Source: Betaproteobacteria bacterium | GTDB taxonomy: Bacteria > Pseudomonadota > Gammaproteobacteria > Burkholderiales > Burkholderiaceae_C | Assembly: GCA_009925955.1 (NCBI GenBank) | Contig: RFPX01000031.1 | Location: forward strand, 1 to 10,135 | Length of the DNA: 10,135 nucleotides | Direction: 5' to 3' | Program-made: the position numbers and the translations under genes | The notes under the pieces: generated by a model | Database searches by the model: none | Told to the model about the DNA's origin: nothing | Seen by the model: only the letters and a program-made list of their open reading frames with translations | Part shown: positions 1-6,895 of the stretch, piece after piece | How the letters are laid out: the number at the start of each line of letters is the position of its first letter | Numbering within the stretch: the first letter of the stretch is position 1

Positions 1-1475
1 TTGATGACAAGGCCGGCGCACCCTTGATGCCCGTGCCTGCGCTGGTGACTTGGCACCTCAGCCCTCAGTTGGCGGTGATCACCGCCAGCCAGCCGGCGGC
101 CAGCGACGAGAACTTGCGGGCCTTTGCAGCTGCGCAAGGGTTTGATGCCCAGGCCCTGAACCGGATGTTTGGCGTCGATGGTGCTGCGGCGGCCCAGCCT
201 GATGTCAAGGTGGGCACTAAAGAGTTGACGGGTCTGCCAGTTGTGCATGACCGGTGGAGCACCGAGCCGACTGTGCCGGGTGCCCATGCCGTGTCTGGCT
301 CGTTGAGCGGGTTGGCCGATATCGCTGTTCCAACTGATCTCACGCATCCACCTGGGCTTGGTGCGCCGTTGCTTATTGGCGCCGCGGGGGTGGTGGCCTC
401 CGCCGCTACCAGCGCCCCGCTTCCCGCTGCACTACAGCCGAACACGCTTGGGGCTACGGCCGCGGCTGAATCATTCTCGGGACGGGCGGCGTTTGGCAAG
501 GATCAGGGCGTCGGCGTTGGTTTGGCGGAGGCGCAAAAACTGGTTGGAGCGTCTATTGGTGCTAAAAGAGATTCAAATGGGGATCAATCTTCATTATCTG
601 TAGCGAAAATTGGTTCAACCTTGTCTGCTGCGCACGCAGCCTTTCGTGAGGATGGGGGACGCCTTGAGGCCATGCGCAGCCCCCTTGGTTCCACGGGCCG
701 CATAGGCGATGGCGCCTCGCCGGCAGGTGGTCTTGCGCCAGCAGGTGGAGTGGTGACCGCGGCTTCCGCTGGCCTCGCGGCCTGGTGGGCCCTGCAGGCC
801 AGGGGTGAGGTGGGTCCGGCGCGCGCAGGCGCAGGGGCTGCTCTACCCGGCGCTGCCCTGTCAGACCCGATGCCTGAAGTCTTGTCCGGTCCAGGGTCGG
901 TGGGTTCGAGCGCGGCAGCAGTAGTGGCGTCGCCCATCGTGGAACCTCCCACCCCCATCCAAAAGACGGAGGCGCATGAGCGCCCCATCGACTCCCAGCC
1001 CCTGGATCTGCGTGAGCACCTCGAGCAAGGCCACGAAGCCCTGAGCAAGCGCATGGGCGAGGCCTTGGCGGCCCGCCTGTTGGCGCAAATCGACAAGGGT
1101 GAGTGGCAGATTCGCCTGAGCGTGAATCCGCAGCACTTGGGGCCTATCGACATCGATTTGCAGATGCAGGGCCAGCGCATGGAGGCCCAGTTTCAGGTGG
1201 CTCACGGCCAAACCCAGGCCTTGATTCAAGACAGCCTGCCCCGGCTTCGGGAGGCTGTCGGGGCCTCAGGCATGGACCTTGCTTCCGTGTGGGTGTCTGG
1301 GGGTTGGAGCGACCGTAATCGCGGAAACCCGACACCCGGACAGCCGGAAAATCCAGCAGCGCTGGCCTTGAATGATGGGGCGGGCGATGAGCAAACGGTC
1401 GGTGCCACGGCCCAGGTCGATCCCAATCGACCCGAGTGGACGGGCAGACCGGGTGCATTGGATGTCCTGATCTAG
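1..1475 (+). CDS. fliK: Flagellar hook-length control protein FliK (5' end missing)
   Basis: FliK is the secreted molecular ruler that measures the hook and then signals FlhB to change export from hook to filament substrates. About 490 residues are visible. The reading frame is open to the left edge (codons from base 3, reading DDKAGAP before the first possible start at 24/27), so the true start is outside the window. The conserved C-terminal Flg_hook domain lies near 1075-1310: a GEWQIRLSVNPQHLGPIDIDL stretch followed by an amphipathic helix with QALIQDSLPRLREA. The region before it (about 100-1000) is a long Ala/Gly/Pro/Ser-rich linker typical of the ruler part, which is poorly conserved in the family. 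The residues near bases 57-180 (SPQLAVI...ENLRAFAAAQGF) resemble an N-proximal motif I associate with burkholderial FliK proteins. The gene ends 21 nt before fliL. Identification rests on the C-terminal domain and on the operon position. Confidence 0.9.
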   Translation, partial: DDKAGAPLMPVPALVTWHLSPQLAVITASQPAASDENLRAFAAAQGFDAQALNRMFGVDGAAAAQPDVKVGTKELTGLPVVHDRWSTEPTVPGAHAVSGSLSGLADIAVPTDLTHPPGLGAPLLIGAAGVVASAATSAPLPAALQPNTLGATAAAESFSGRAAFGKDQGVGVGLAEAQKLVGASIGAKRDSNGDQSSLSVAKIGSTLSAAHAAFREDGGRLEAMRSPLGSTGRIGDGASPAGGLAPAGGVVTAASAGLAAWWALQARGEVGPARAGAGAALPGAALSDPMPEVLSGPGSVGSSAAAVVASPIVEPPTPIQKTEAHERPIDSQPLDLREHLEQGHEALSKRMGEALAARLLAQIDKGEWQIRLSVNPQHLGPIDIDLQMQGQRMEAQFQVAHGQTQALIQDSLPRLREAVGASGMDLASVWVSGGWSDRNRGNPTPGQPENPAALALNDGAGDEQTVGATAQVDPNRPEWTGRPGALDVLI

Positions 1476-1485
1476 TCCACCTGAT

Positions 1486-1489
1486 GAGG
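1486..1489 (+). promoter_or_regulatory. Ribosome binding site of fliL
   Basis: GAGG lies 7 nt before the ATG at 1497, in the 21-nt gap after fliK. It supports the chosen fliL start. Confidence 0.6.
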
Positions 1490-1496
1490 TCCGCAC

Positions 1497-2108
1497 ATGG
1501 CCACCGCCGAAGAGACTGAAGTCGAAGAGAAGCCCAAAAAACCGATCCTCAAGATTTTGCTGCTGGTGCTGTTGGTGCTGCTGCTCATGGGCGGCACCGT
1601 GGGCGCCACGCTGTTCTTTAGCGGCTTCTTCAACAAGAAGGCCGTGGCGTCGGCCGAAGAAGAGCTCGAGGGCGCTGAAGCGGCTGCCAAAGATGGCGAT
1701 GCGGCTGGTGGCAAAGACGGCAAAGACGGTAAAGCTGCCAAGGACGCCAAGCCTGAGCGGGTGAAGAAGAACGCGCCCGAACTGGTGCGCTTTGAGTACA
1801 CCTACAAGCAGATGGACAAGGAGCTGCTGAGCAACCTGACGGGTACCCGCAAGGTGATGCAGATCCAGATCGCCTTCATGACCAGCTACGACGAGCGGGT
1901 CTTCAAGAACATCGAAAAACACGAGTTCGCCATTCGCGGCGCGCTGTTGGACGTCATGCGCCAGTACACCGAAGCGGATGTGAACCGGCCCGAGTTCCGC
2001 AAGGAGCTGGCTGAAAAACTCAAGGATGAAGCCAACCGCGTGCTCACCCAGTACGAGGACTTTGGCGGCATCGATGCCATCCACTTCACGAGCTTCATCG
2101 TGCAATAA
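1497..2108 (+). CDS. fliL: Flagellar basal body-associated protein FliL
   Basis: FliL is a single-pass inner-membrane protein that surrounds or supports the MotAB stator at the basal body. The 203-residue product has a short charged cytoplasmic N-terminus (residues 1-16, Glu/Lys-rich), one strong hydrophobic helix (about 17-43, with ILLLVLLVLLLMGG), a linker, and a periplasmic C-terminal domain (about 95-203) ending in the family-typical region GIDAIHFTSFIVQ. FliL proteins are commonly about 150-180 residues. The extra length here is in the linker (about 48-93), which is very rich in Lys, Ala, Gly and Asp and contains a repeated GKD unit (GGKDGKDGKAAKDAK). The gene sits between fliK and fliM, the usual place, with only 8 nt to fliM. 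The identification is secure; the role of the basic linker is unknown. Confidence 0.93.
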   Translation: MATAEETEVEEKPKKPILKILLLVLLVLLLMGGTVGATLFFSGFFNKKAVASAEEELEGAEAAAKDGDAAGGKDGKDGKAAKDAKPERVKKNAPELVRFEYTYKQMDKELLSNLTGTRKVMQIQIAFMTSYDERVFKNIEKHEFAIRGALLDVMRQYTEADVNRPEFRKELAEKLKDEANRVLTQYEDFGGIDAIHFTSFIVQ

Positions 2109-2116
2109 GGGCGGGC

Positions 2117-3112
2117 ATGAGCGCTCCCAGCGGTAACCTGCTATCCGAAGCCGAACTCGAGGCCCTGGCCGAAGGCGTGGCCGACGGCTCGGTCGCGGTC
2201 GACACCGGGTTCAACACCAGTGCCCGCGTGCGCAAGCACGACTTGGCCAGCGAGGACAGCAGCCTCGGGGTGAACCTCGCCTCGATCGACATGATCAATG
2301 AGCGGTTTATCCGCTTGTTTCGGCTGGGGATGCTCGAGGTGCTGCGCACCAGCCCTCGCATCAATCCCACCCATGCGCGCATCCTGAAGTTTGGTACCTA
2401 CCTGCAAGATCTGGCGCCCCCCTTGTCTGTGAACGTGGTGCGGGTAAAGGCTTTGCGGGGCTATTCCACCGTGGTCATCGAGCCCGGGATGATCTTCTCC
2501 TCGCTCGACAGCTTCTTTGGTGGCTTCGGCAAGACCGTGGTCCAGCTGCCGCCCGGTCGGCTGTTCACGCCCACCGAGAGCCGGATCATCAAGCTGATCC
2601 TGGACATCCTGTTCCGGTCCCTGCGCGAGGCCTGGTCACCGCTGATGCCGATGGAATTCGAGGTGGTCAGCTCGGAAATCAACCCGCAGTTCGCCCAAAT
2701 CGCAGACGAGTCTGATCTGGTGGTGCTCAACCGATTTGAGACTGAGGGCAGTGAGAGCAAGAGTTTCATTGACGTCGTCTATCCGTATGCATCGTTGAAG
2801 CCCGTGCGTGAACTGCTGCGCAGCCGCGTGCAAACCGGCGACGGCAACGAGGAGTCGGACAAGACCTGGCGGGAGGAGCTCAAGGACGCGCTGGGAGACT
2901 CCACCGTAGAGGTGCGGGCCACCATGGGCAAGCTTGAACTGAGCCTGCAGCAGTTGGAGAACCTGGCGCCCGGCGACACCTTCTTCTTCCGCAAGCCCGA
3001 CATGGCCACCCTGACTGTCAACAAGGTACCCGCCTACCACGCCACCGTGGGGACTTTGGGTACCCAAACCGCGGTGCAGATTCGCCGCGCACTCAAGCCC
3101 GGTCAGATCTGA
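2117..3112 (+). CDS. fliM: Flagellar motor switch protein FliM
   Basis: FliM is the middle C-ring protein. It binds phospho-CheY and, with FliG and FliN, sets the direction of rotation. The product has 331 residues, a normal length. An N-terminal peptide (residues 8-20, LLSEAELEALAEG) corresponds to the CheY-binding LSQxEIDALL element. The CheC-like middle domain follows (about 45-230), with the signature DSFFGGFGK at 131-139 and an NPQFAQI segment near 189-195. The C-terminal SpoA domain (about 250-325), which pairs with FliN, ends in TAVQIRRAL. The ATG at 2117 is 8 nt after fliL, with only a weak AAGGG at the fliL stop as a ribosome binding site, so translational coupling to fliL is likely. 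The Glu/Ala changes in the CheY peptide are discussed as a finding. Confidence 0.96.
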   Translation: MSAPSGNLLSEAELEALAEGVADGSVAVDTGFNTSARVRKHDLASEDSSLGVNLASIDMINERFIRLFRLGMLEVLRTSPRINPTHARILKFGTYLQDLAPPLSVNVVRVKALRGYSTVVIEPGMIFSSLDSFFGGFGKTVVQLPPGRLFTPTESRIIKLILDILFRSLREAWSPLMPMEFEVVSSEINPQFAQIADESDLVVLNRFETEGSESKSFIDVVYPYASLKPVRELLRSRVQTGDGNEESDKTWREELKDALGDSTVEVRATMGKLELSLQQLENLAPGDTFFFRKPDMATLTVNKVPAYHATVGTLGTQTAVQIRRALKPGQI

Positions 3113-3142
3113 CCGCCGCCCGCGCCCCCGCCTGAGCACCCC

Positions 3143-3148
3143 TAGGAG
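3143..3148 (+). promoter_or_regulatory. Ribosome binding site of fliN
   Basis: TAGGAG lies 6 nt before the ATG at 3155, in the 42-nt fliM-fliN gap. It fixes the start of a fliN that is shorter than usual. Confidence 0.65.
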
Positions 3149-3154
3149 CCCCGA

Positions 3155-3466
3155 ATGAGCACAAGCAACCCCGAAGCCGTGGCCGAGCAAAGCCCGGAGG
3201 AATTGCGCCAGATCAACCGCGAGATGATCCAGAACGTCGCGGTCACGGTGGCCATTGAAGTCGGCCGCGCACAAATCAAGATCAAGGATCTGCTGCGCCT
3301 GACCCAGGGCAGCGTGGTCGAGTTGGACCGCTTGGCTGGGGAACCCCTGGACCTGTTGATCAACGACACCGTCATCGCCCAGGGCGAGATTGTCCTGGTT
3401 GGCGAGCGCTACGGGGTGCGCCTGACGCGCGTGGCGCCGGCGGCCGAGCGGATCAAGGGGCTCTGA
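3155..3466 (+). CDS. fliN: Flagellar motor switch protein FliN
   Basis: FliN forms the base of the C-ring, pairs with the SpoA domain of FliM and helps dock the export ATPase complex through FliH. The 103-residue product is essentially one SpoA domain (about 26-98). It contains the hallmark strings IKIKDLLRLTQGSVVELDRL and AGEPLDLLINDTVIAQGEIV, followed by ERYGVRLTRV. The N-terminal region before the domain is only about 25 residues, whereas enterobacterial FliN (about 137 residues) carries a longer one. Many proteobacterial FliN proteins are similarly short, so this is not damage. A clear ribosome binding site precedes the ATG, and fliO begins 5 nt after the stop. Confidence 0.96.
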   Translation: MSTSNPEAVAEQSPEELRQINREMIQNVAVTVAIEVGRAQIKIKDLLRLTQGSVVELDRLAGEPLDLLINDTVIAQGEIVLVGERYGVRLTRVAPAAERIKGL

Positions 3467-3471
3467 ACACC

Positions 3472-3825
3472 ATGAACGCAGCGCCGACCGTTGCCTCACT
3501 GGACTGGGTTTCCCTGACGGGCAACTTCGTACTGGTGATCGTGCTGCTGGTGGCGGTGCTGTGGATGCTGCGCCGGATGCAGGGCATCAAGGGTCTGCAG
3601 GGCCTGCGCCCCGTGGCCCGCCGCCTGAGCGTGGTGGAAGCACTCACCGTGGGGCCCCGTCAGAAGCTGGCGCTGCTTCGGCTGGACAACCGTGAGATTC
3701 TGGTGGGGATCACGCCCAATGGCTTCACCCTGCTGGATCGGCTTGTACCGGCCGATCAGTCAGGCCTTGTCGCTCAACACGCTCAGGCGCACAGCGCTGC
3801 CGTGGAGCCGGGGAGTGCGGCATGA
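3472..3825 (+). CDS. fliO: Flagellar export-gate assembly protein FliO
   Basis: FliO is a small membrane protein that helps assemble and stabilise the FliP complex of the flagellar type III export gate. The 117-residue product has a short N-terminus, one membrane helix (about 15-33, with NFVLVIVLLVAVLWML), a basic juxtamembrane segment, and a small beta-rich cytoplasmic domain (about 50-92: SVVEALTVGPRQKLALLRL, then REILVGITPNGFTLLDRL). This domain layout and the position directly before fliP identify it, since FliO sequences diverge strongly. It follows fliN by 5 nt, and its stop overlaps the fliP start in an ATGA (3822-3825). The C-terminal ~25 residues are Ala/Gln-rich and look unstructured. 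Confidence 0.9.
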   Translation: MNAAPTVASLDWVSLTGNFVLVIVLLVAVLWMLRRMQGIKGLQGLRPVARRLSVVEALTVGPRQKLALLRLDNREILVGITPNGFTLLDRLVPADQSGLVAQHAQAHSAAVEPGSAA

Positions 3826-4586
3826 CGCTGGCTGACCGGCTGTTGCGCTGGCTGCCCCGCATCCTGACGGCCCTGGTGTGCACGGTGCCCCTGCTGGCCG
3901 CCGCGCAGCAGGGCATCCCCATGGTCAACGTGAAGGCCACATCGGGGGGAACCCAGTACAGCTTGACCCTGCAGCTCTTGGCCCTGATGACGGCCCTGAC
4001 GCTGCTGCCGTCGCTGCTGCTGATGATGACCTCCTTTGTGCGGATCATCGTGGTGCTGTCGCTGCTGCGCCAAGCCTTGGGCACCGGTCAAACGCCGCCC
4101 AACACCGTGTTGGTGGGCTTGGCCTTGTTTTTGTCCCTGTTCATCATGTCGCCCGTGCTGACCTCGGTGTACCAAGATGCCGCTGTCCCGTACATGGACA
4201 ACAAGATCAGTGCACAGCAGGCCCTGGCCGCTGCCGAAAAGCCCATCCGGGGCTTCATGCTGGCGCAAACGCGCGAAGAAGACCTGGCCACTTTTTTGGA
4301 GATCGCGCGCAAGCGCGAGGTGTCTGCGCCGTCAGAGGTTCCCTTCACCACCCTGGTTCCGGCCTTCATCATTTCCGAGCTCAAGAGCGCGTTCATCATT
4401 GGGTTTCTGATCTACATCCCCTTTGTGGTGATCGACCTGATCGTCTCCAGCGTGCTGATGTCCATGGGCATGATGATGCTGTCGCCCATGATGATCTCCA
4501 TGCCCTTCAAGTTGATGTTGTTTGTGTTGGTCGACGGTTGGGGCTTGATCATGGGGTCTTTGGCCGCCAGCTTTGCAATTCCTTAA
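3822..4586 (+). CDS. fliP: Flagellar export-gate protein FliP
   Basis: FliP forms the pentameric core of the FliPQR export channel in the basal body membrane. The 254-residue product begins with a cleavable-type signal sequence (residues 1 to about 28, basic start and a hydrophobic core ending LLAAAQQ), a known FliP feature. Membrane helices follow near 51-73, 93-113, 189-212 and 218-248. Family signatures are visible: SFVRIIVVLSLLRQALGTGQTPPN (split here as SFVRIIVVLSLL at 71-82 and RQALGTGQTPPN at 83-94), FIISELKSAFIIGFLIYIPF (182-201) and SMGMMMLSPMMISMPFKLML (214-233). The start overlaps the fliO stop, with GGGGAG at 3810-3815 as a ribosome binding site. A 73-nt gap to fliQ follows, the largest gap in the flagellar part of the operon. 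Confidence 0.97.
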   Translation: MTLADRLLRWLPRILTALVCTVPLLAAAQQGIPMVNVKATSGGTQYSLTLQLLALMTALTLLPSLLLMMTSFVRIIVVLSLLRQALGTGQTPPNTVLVGLALFLSLFIMSPVLTSVYQDAAVPYMDNKISAQQALAAAEKPIRGFMLAQTREEDLATFLEIARKREVSAPSEVPFTTLVPAFIISELKSAFIIGFLIYIPFVVIDLIVSSVLMSMGMMMLSPMMISMPFKLMLFVLVDGWGLIMGSLAASFAIP

Positions 4587-4659
4587 ATCCAGCGCCGGTT
4601 TGCCACATCCTCGTTGACGATCGGCCACAAGAAACCATTAGCCTCTCAGGACCACACCG
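4587..4659 (+). other. fliP-fliQ intergenic spacer
   Basis: This 73-nt spacer sits inside an otherwise nearly gapless operon. I see the fliQ ribosome binding site (CAGGA at 4647-4651, 8 nt before ATG 4660) but no convincing sigma-28 or sigma-54 promoter and no hairpin with a T-tract. Confidence 0.4.
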
Positions 4660-4929
4660 ATGGATACCGCAACCGTTATTGAACTGGCCCGTCACGCACT
4701 TTGGATGACGGTCCTGGTTTCAGCCCCCATGTTGGTGGTGGCGTTGGTGGTCGGTGTCGTGGTGGGCATCTTCCAGGCGGCCACGTCCATCAACGAAATG
4801 ACACTGAGCTTCATTCCGAAGGTGGTGGCCATGGCCGCGGCGCTGGCGGTGGTGGGGTCGTGGCAAATCGGCACCCTGGTGGACTACTGGCGCGGCATCT
4901 TTGCGCGCATTCCGGGTTTGTTCCACTGA
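4660..4929 (+). CDS. fliQ: Flagellar export-gate protein FliQ
   Basis: FliQ is the small two-helix protein that packs around FliP and FliR in the export gate. The product has 89 residues, the family's usual length, with membrane helices near 16-38 (TMVL-type segment MTVLVSAPMLVVALVVGVV) and 50-70. The invariant family stretch between them is intact: FQAATSINEMTLSFIPKVV (residues 38-56). It is followed by GSWQ, a short LVDYWRGIF segment and the C-terminus. The gene lies between fliP and fliR as usual, and the fliR ATG is 35 nt after its stop. Confidence 0.96.
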   Translation: MDTATVIELARHALWMTVLVSAPMLVVALVVGVVVGIFQAATSINEMTLSFIPKVVAMAAALAVVGSWQIGTLVDYWRGIFARIPGLFH

Positions 4930-4964
4930 TTCTGTTCACGGGCAGAACAGCAAAGCATCGTGTC

Positions 4965-5735
4965 ATGGACCTCCTGGCCGCCGACATCGTCAACCGGTTT
5001 TACACCTTCATGTGGCCGATGCTGCGCATCTCGGCCCTGCTGTTGACCGCGCCGCTGTTTTCAATCTCCGCTGTCCCGCGGCGCATCCGGGTGCTGGCCG
5101 CCCTGGCCCTGACCTGGTTCATCTACCCCTTGGTGGAGTGGCCGATCATTGATCCGATGTCGGCCCCAGGCTTGGTGGAGATCGTCAACCAAATCTTCAT
5201 CGGCTGCCTGATGGGCTTGACGCTGCAGGTGGTGGTGGCTGCGGTGGTGACGGCGGGCCAGGCGCTGGCCAACGCCATCGGCTTGTCCATGGCCACCTTG
5301 ATTGACCCCACCTTGGGCAATGTGCCCGTGCTGTCCCAGTTTCTTCTGATCTTGGCCGTCCTGATCTTTGTAGGCTCGGGCGGGCACCTGCTGCTGCTGG
5401 GCGTGCTGCTGAAGAGTTTTTCGGCGGTCCCCATTGGCCAGTCCCTGCTCACGCAGGACACCTGGGGCAAGCTGATCGCCTGGAGCAGCATGATGTTTAC
5501 CGGTGCCCTGCTGATTGCGCTGCCCGTGATGGCCGTGATGCTGCTGATCAATGCAGGCTTGGGTGTCATTACCCGAGCAGCGCCGAGTTTGAACATCTTC
5601 TCCGTCGGCTTTCCCGCCATGATGGTGTTGGGTCTGGCCGCATGCGTGTTCATGATGGAAAGCATGGGCTTGAGGATCAGCTGGCTATGGGTGCAGGCCT
5701 TCAATGCACTTGACGAGCTGACGCGGGGTCGATGA
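4965..5735 (+). CDS. fliR: Flagellar export-gate protein FliR
   Basis: FliR is the single-copy subunit that closes the FliP5FliQ4FliR1 export gate and touches FlhB. Starting at ATG 4965 gives 256 residues, close to the usual ~260. The frame is open further upstream, but that part overlaps fliQ out of frame and has no FliR similarity, so the start at 4965 is chosen even though its ribosome binding site is weak. Signatures seen: RFYTFMWPMLRISALLLTAP near residues 11-30, AVPRRIRVLAAL (36-47), an IGLSMATLIDPTLGNVPVLSQF segment (105-126), and GVITRAAPSLNIFSVGFPAM (210-229). Several strongly hydrophobic helices span the protein. The stop overlaps the flhB start (ATGATGG at 5732), indicating coupled translation, as is fitting for two proteins of one gate. 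Confidence 0.96.
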   Translation: MDLLAADIVNRFYTFMWPMLRISALLLTAPLFSISAVPRRIRVLAALALTWFIYPLVEWPIIDPMSAPGLVEIVNQIFIGCLMGLTLQVVVAAVVTAGQALANAIGLSMATLIDPTLGNVPVLSQFLLILAVLIFVGSGGHLLLLGVLLKSFSAVPIGQSLLTQDTWGKLIAWSSMMFTGALLIALPVMAVMLLINAGLGVITRAAPSLNIFSVGFPAMMVLGLAACVFMMESMGLRISWLWVQAFNALDELTRGR

Positions 5736-6895
5736 TGGCCGATTCCTCACTGGAAAAGACCGAACAACCAACAGGAAAGCGGCTGTCCAAAGCGCGGGAA
5801 GAGGGCAACATTCCGCGTTCAATGGACCTGGCGGCGGCGGCGATCACGATCGTGTCGATGATCATCCTGACGCTGTCGGGCTCCTGGATGTTCAAGGGCA
5901 TGGTCGACCTGTTCAAGTCGGGTTTGTCCTTCGACACCAAGGCAATTCAGTCTCCACACGCGGCATTCTCGATCGCTGCTGAACAGGTCTTTCTGGCGGG
6001 TGGCTTTGTGCTTCCGCTGATCCTGATGACGGCAGTGGTGGCCATTGCTGCTTCGCTCTCCATGGGGGGCTTTAACTTCACCCTGAAGCCGACGCTCCCT
6101 CATTTCGAAAAGCTCGACATTGTTCAGGGCATGGCCCGCATCTTTGGCTCACACGCGTGGATCGAGCTCGGAAAGTCGCTGCTCAAGTTTGGGTTGGTGT
6201 CGATCGTGCTGGTGGTGGTTCTGAATGGAAAGGTTGGAGAACTCAACGCCATTGGTCGCATGGGTTTGGAGAACGCGATTGCGGCCACCGGTTCACTGGT
6301 CATGGAGTCCATCCTGTGGGTGACCCTGGCCCTGGTGGCGATTGCCTTGATCGATGTCCCCTTGCAGCAGTACCTGTTCTACAAGCGCCTTCGCATGACC
6401 AAGCAGGAGGTCCGTGACGAGATGAAGGAGGCGGAGGTGTCTCCTGAGGTTCGAGGCAAGATCAAGGCGCGGCAGCGCGAGATTGCGATGGCCAAGATGA
6501 TGCGCCGGGTCAAAGATGCCGATGTCATCATCACCAACCCCGAACACTTTGCGGTCGCCTTGTCTTATGACCCCACGGCCGATGCACCGCCCGTTCTGGT
6601 GGCCAAGGGCGTGGACCATCTGGCGCAGCGCATCCGCGAGGAGGGAGCGCAGCATGGCGTGATGGTGTTTGAAGCACCTCCTCTGGCGCGCGCCTTGTAC
6701 TTCACCACCGAGTTGGAACACCCCGTGCCAGAAGAGTTGTACTTCGCAGTGGCACAGGTCATTGCCTATGTTTACAGCCTGTCCGACGTTCGGCCAGGTG
6801 AGCCGCAGGCGCTGCGTCCGGTGCCGCGCGTGCCGCGTTCAATGTGGTTTGATGCCCGCGGTCAACGCCAGGGCGAGCAAGGAGTTGCAGCATGA
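5732..6895 (+). CDS. flhB: Flagellar export switch protein FlhB
   Basis: FlhB is the export-gate subunit whose cytoplasmic domain selects hook or filament substrates and responds to FliK. The 387-residue product has the conserved N-terminus (EKTEQPTGKRLSKAREEG then NIPRS, residues 8-30) and four membrane helices (about 33-52, 85-109, 146-164, 187-209). A charged linker (about 215-262) leads to the autocleavage site at residues 269-272. That site reads NPEH instead of the usual NPTH (bases 6536-6547). The cleavage residues Asn269 and Pro270 are kept, and the numbering from ATG 5732 matches Asn269 of Salmonella FlhB. The cleaved C-terminal part has the family stretches VLVAKGVDHLAQRIREE and APPLARALY. 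The last ~35 residues are Pro/Arg-rich. ATG 5735 is an alternative start one codon later. The stop overlaps the start of an unrecognised gene. Confidence 0.96.
   Translation: MMADSSLEKTEQPTGKRLSKAREEGNIPRSMDLAAAAITIVSMIILTLSGSWMFKGMVDLFKSGLSFDTKAIQSPHAAFSIAAEQVFLAGGFVLPLILMTAVVAIAASLSMGGFNFTLKPTLPHFEKLDIVQGMARIFGSHAWIELGKSLLKFGLVSIVLVVVLNGKVGELNAIGRMGLENAIAATGSLVMESILWVTLALVAIALIDVPLQQYLFYKRLRMTKQEVRDEMKEAEVSPEVRGKIKARQREIAMAKMMRRVKDADVIITNPEHFAVALSYDPTADAPPVLVAKGVDHLAQRIREEGAQHGVMVFEAPPLARALYFTTELEHPVPEELYFAVAQVIAYVYSLSDVRPGEPQALRPVPRVPRSMWFDARGQRQGEQGVAA
6879..6884 (+). promoter_or_regulatory. Ribosome binding site of orfX, inside flhB
   Basis: AAGGAG lies in the last codons of flhB, 7 nt before ATG 6892. 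It supports this start and implies active translation of the first unknown gene. Confidence 0.7.

Noticed and set aside
1266..2105. 279-codon minus-strand frame opposite fliK end and fliL
   Set aside because: Antisense shadow of fliL, which is certain. Contains His/Gln runs produced by the complement of Leu codon runs.
4583..4620. Possible sigma-28 promoter in the fliP-fliQ gap (TTAAATCC after the fliP stop)
   Set aside because: No GCCGATAA-like element at the proper distance. The match is limited to TAAA, which includes the stop codon.
3878..4708. Long open frame overlapping fliP on the same strand
   Set aside because: Out-of-frame reading of fliP, rich in His, Gly, Arg and Ala, as expected from high-GC shadow frames. 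No ribosome binding site or family similarity.
4701..4964. Upstream extension of the fliR frame to ATG 4701
   Set aside because: The extra 88 residues overlap fliQ out of frame, are Gly/His-rich and lack FliR similarity. ATG 4965 gives the normal FliR length.
6750..6765. TGGCAC...TTGC resembling a sigma-54 (RpoN) promoter inside the end of flhB, upstream of orfX
   Set aside because: The spacing is one base too long between the GG and GC elements (TGGCAC-N6-TTGC). Sigma-54 needs strict spacing, and the site lies in conserved flhB coding sequence.
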